The notes beneath the pieces were generated by a model, which was given only the letters and a program-made list of their open reading frames with translations, made no database searches and was not told the origin of the DNA. The position numbers and the translations under genes were made by a program. 64,000 nt of DNA from Ardenticatenaceae bacterium (GTDB lineage: Bacteria > Chloroflexota > Anaerolineae > Promineifilales > Promineifilaceae): assembly GCA_011525915.1 (NCBI GenBank), contig WYBM01000098.1, positions 62,001 through 126,000 on the forward strand, written 5' to 3'. This document shows, piece by piece, positions 63,672 to 64,000 of this stretch; position 1 is the first letter of the stretch, and each line of letters opens with the position of its first letter.

Positions 63672-63725
63672 AAAGTGCCCACCCAGGTGCCCGGTCTCTG
63701 AAACGGCAACGTGGAGAAGTTCAAC

Positions 63726-64000
63726 ATGCTATGGATAAAACGAATGGTGATTGGCCTGGCAGCGGCTGTGGGCATACTCATCTCCCTGTTTGCCGGGGTG
63801 ATCATCTATGACACTCTGTTTGGCATCAGCTCAACGGCGTATACCAATGTCACCTATAGTGACGCCGCCGGCCAGGAGCTGCATGGTTACCTGGCGCTGC
63901 CGCCAGGGGAAGGGCCGCATCCGGCTGTGCTGCTTATCCATGAATGGTGGGGGCTCAATGAAGGGATGACAGTTTTGGCCGAGGCTCTGGCTCAAGAAGG
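63726..64000 (+). CDS. Dienelactone hydrolase family protein, 5' part (runs off the window)
   Basis: Only the first 91 codons are present. They encode a basic start (MLWIKRMVIG), a signal or anchor helix (about 8-30), then GQELHGYLALPPGEGPHPAVLLIHEWWGLNEGM, the typical N-terminus of dienelactone-hydrolase-like alpha/beta-hydrolases, in which the oxyanion-hole region lies around HEWWG. The catalytic Cys or Ser, Asp and His would lie beyond the end. The N-terminal helix suggests an exported or anchored enzyme. GGAGAAG lies upstream of the ATG. It is 54 bp after the TraB-family gene on the same strand. Confidence 0.85.
   Translation, partial: MLWIKRMVIGLAAAVGILISLFAGVIIYDTLFGISSTAYTNVTYSDAAGQELHGYLALPPGEGPHPAVLLIHEWWGLNEGMTVLAEALAQE

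Noticed and set aside
1-64000. tRNA, rRNA, prophage or transposase genes
   Set aside because: I looked for cloverleaf-like segments, transposase motifs and integrase or capsid genes and found none that I could support.

Overview
The window reads as a chromosomal segment of an unnamed bacterium, most likely a member of Chloroflexota (Anaerolineae or a neighbouring class). The clues are moderate GC, a complete menaquinone-linked succinate dehydrogenase, large secreted subtilases, a Ser/Thr kinase fused to an ATPase and tetratricopeptide repeats, a Ycf45-type R3H ATPase, and no outer-membrane genes. The assignment is inferred from gene content and is only moderately secure. There are no rRNA or tRNA genes, no CRISPR array, no prophage and no intact insertion sequence that I can see.

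Layout. 0.3-1.2 kb: two small membrane proteins and several dispersed repeats. 1.4-8.4 kb: a minus-strand menaquinone operon (TetR regulator, menF, menD, menB, a phosphatidylcholine-synthase-like enzyme, menE). 8.5-10.3 kb: a divergent chorismate mutase and DAHP synthase pair behind a Phe/Tyr leader-peptide attenuator. Both transcription units deal with chorismate, so this is a two-sided chorismate branch point. 10.3-13.2 kb: a Tat-exported phosphoesterase and a chelatase AAA+/VWA gene split by what looks like a programmed -1 frameshift. 13.5-17.6 kb: glycerophosphodiesterase, methyltransferase, deoxyribosyltransferase-like protein, dnaN and an SPOUT RNA methylase. 17.6-28.3 kb: a membrane-anchored NACHT/HEAT protein and two large secreted subtilases. 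28.7-33.3 kb: gmk, an FmdB zinc ribbon, tmk, an R3H ATPase and a GNAT-like protein. 33.5-37.0 kb: sdhCDAB. 37.1-42.6 kb: a triple-FKBP lipoprotein, an acyltransferase, polA and a small membrane protein. 42.8-47.1 kb: a kinase-ATPase-TPR giant and a membrane partner. 47.1-60.6 kb: one minus-strand glycerol and dihydroxyacetone locus (glpF, dhaK, dhaL, glpK, dhaR, glpA, glpB, glpC, dhaM). 61.1-64.0 kb: an SGNH-like anchored protein, a TraB-family protein and the start of a dienelactone-hydrolase-like gene.

How they fit together. Menaquinone from the men genes is the expected electron acceptor for both Sdh and GlpABC. The glycerol locus brings glycerol in (GlpF), phosphorylates it (GlpK), oxidises it (GlpABC), and separately phosphorylates dihydroxyacetone (DhaKL) with phosphate from a self-contained PEP relay (DhaM carrying EIIA, HPr and a full Enzyme I).

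The most striking signals are the A AAA AAG frameshift site joining the two chelatase reading frames, the nearly leaderless Phe/Tyr attenuator before aroH, and the 8-bp palindrome ACGGCCGT, of which I tallied about 95 copies where chance would give one or two. Smaller signals include a composite palindromic repeat present at both 0.1 and 53.9 kb and a hairpin after dnaN that hides the next gene's ribosome binding site.
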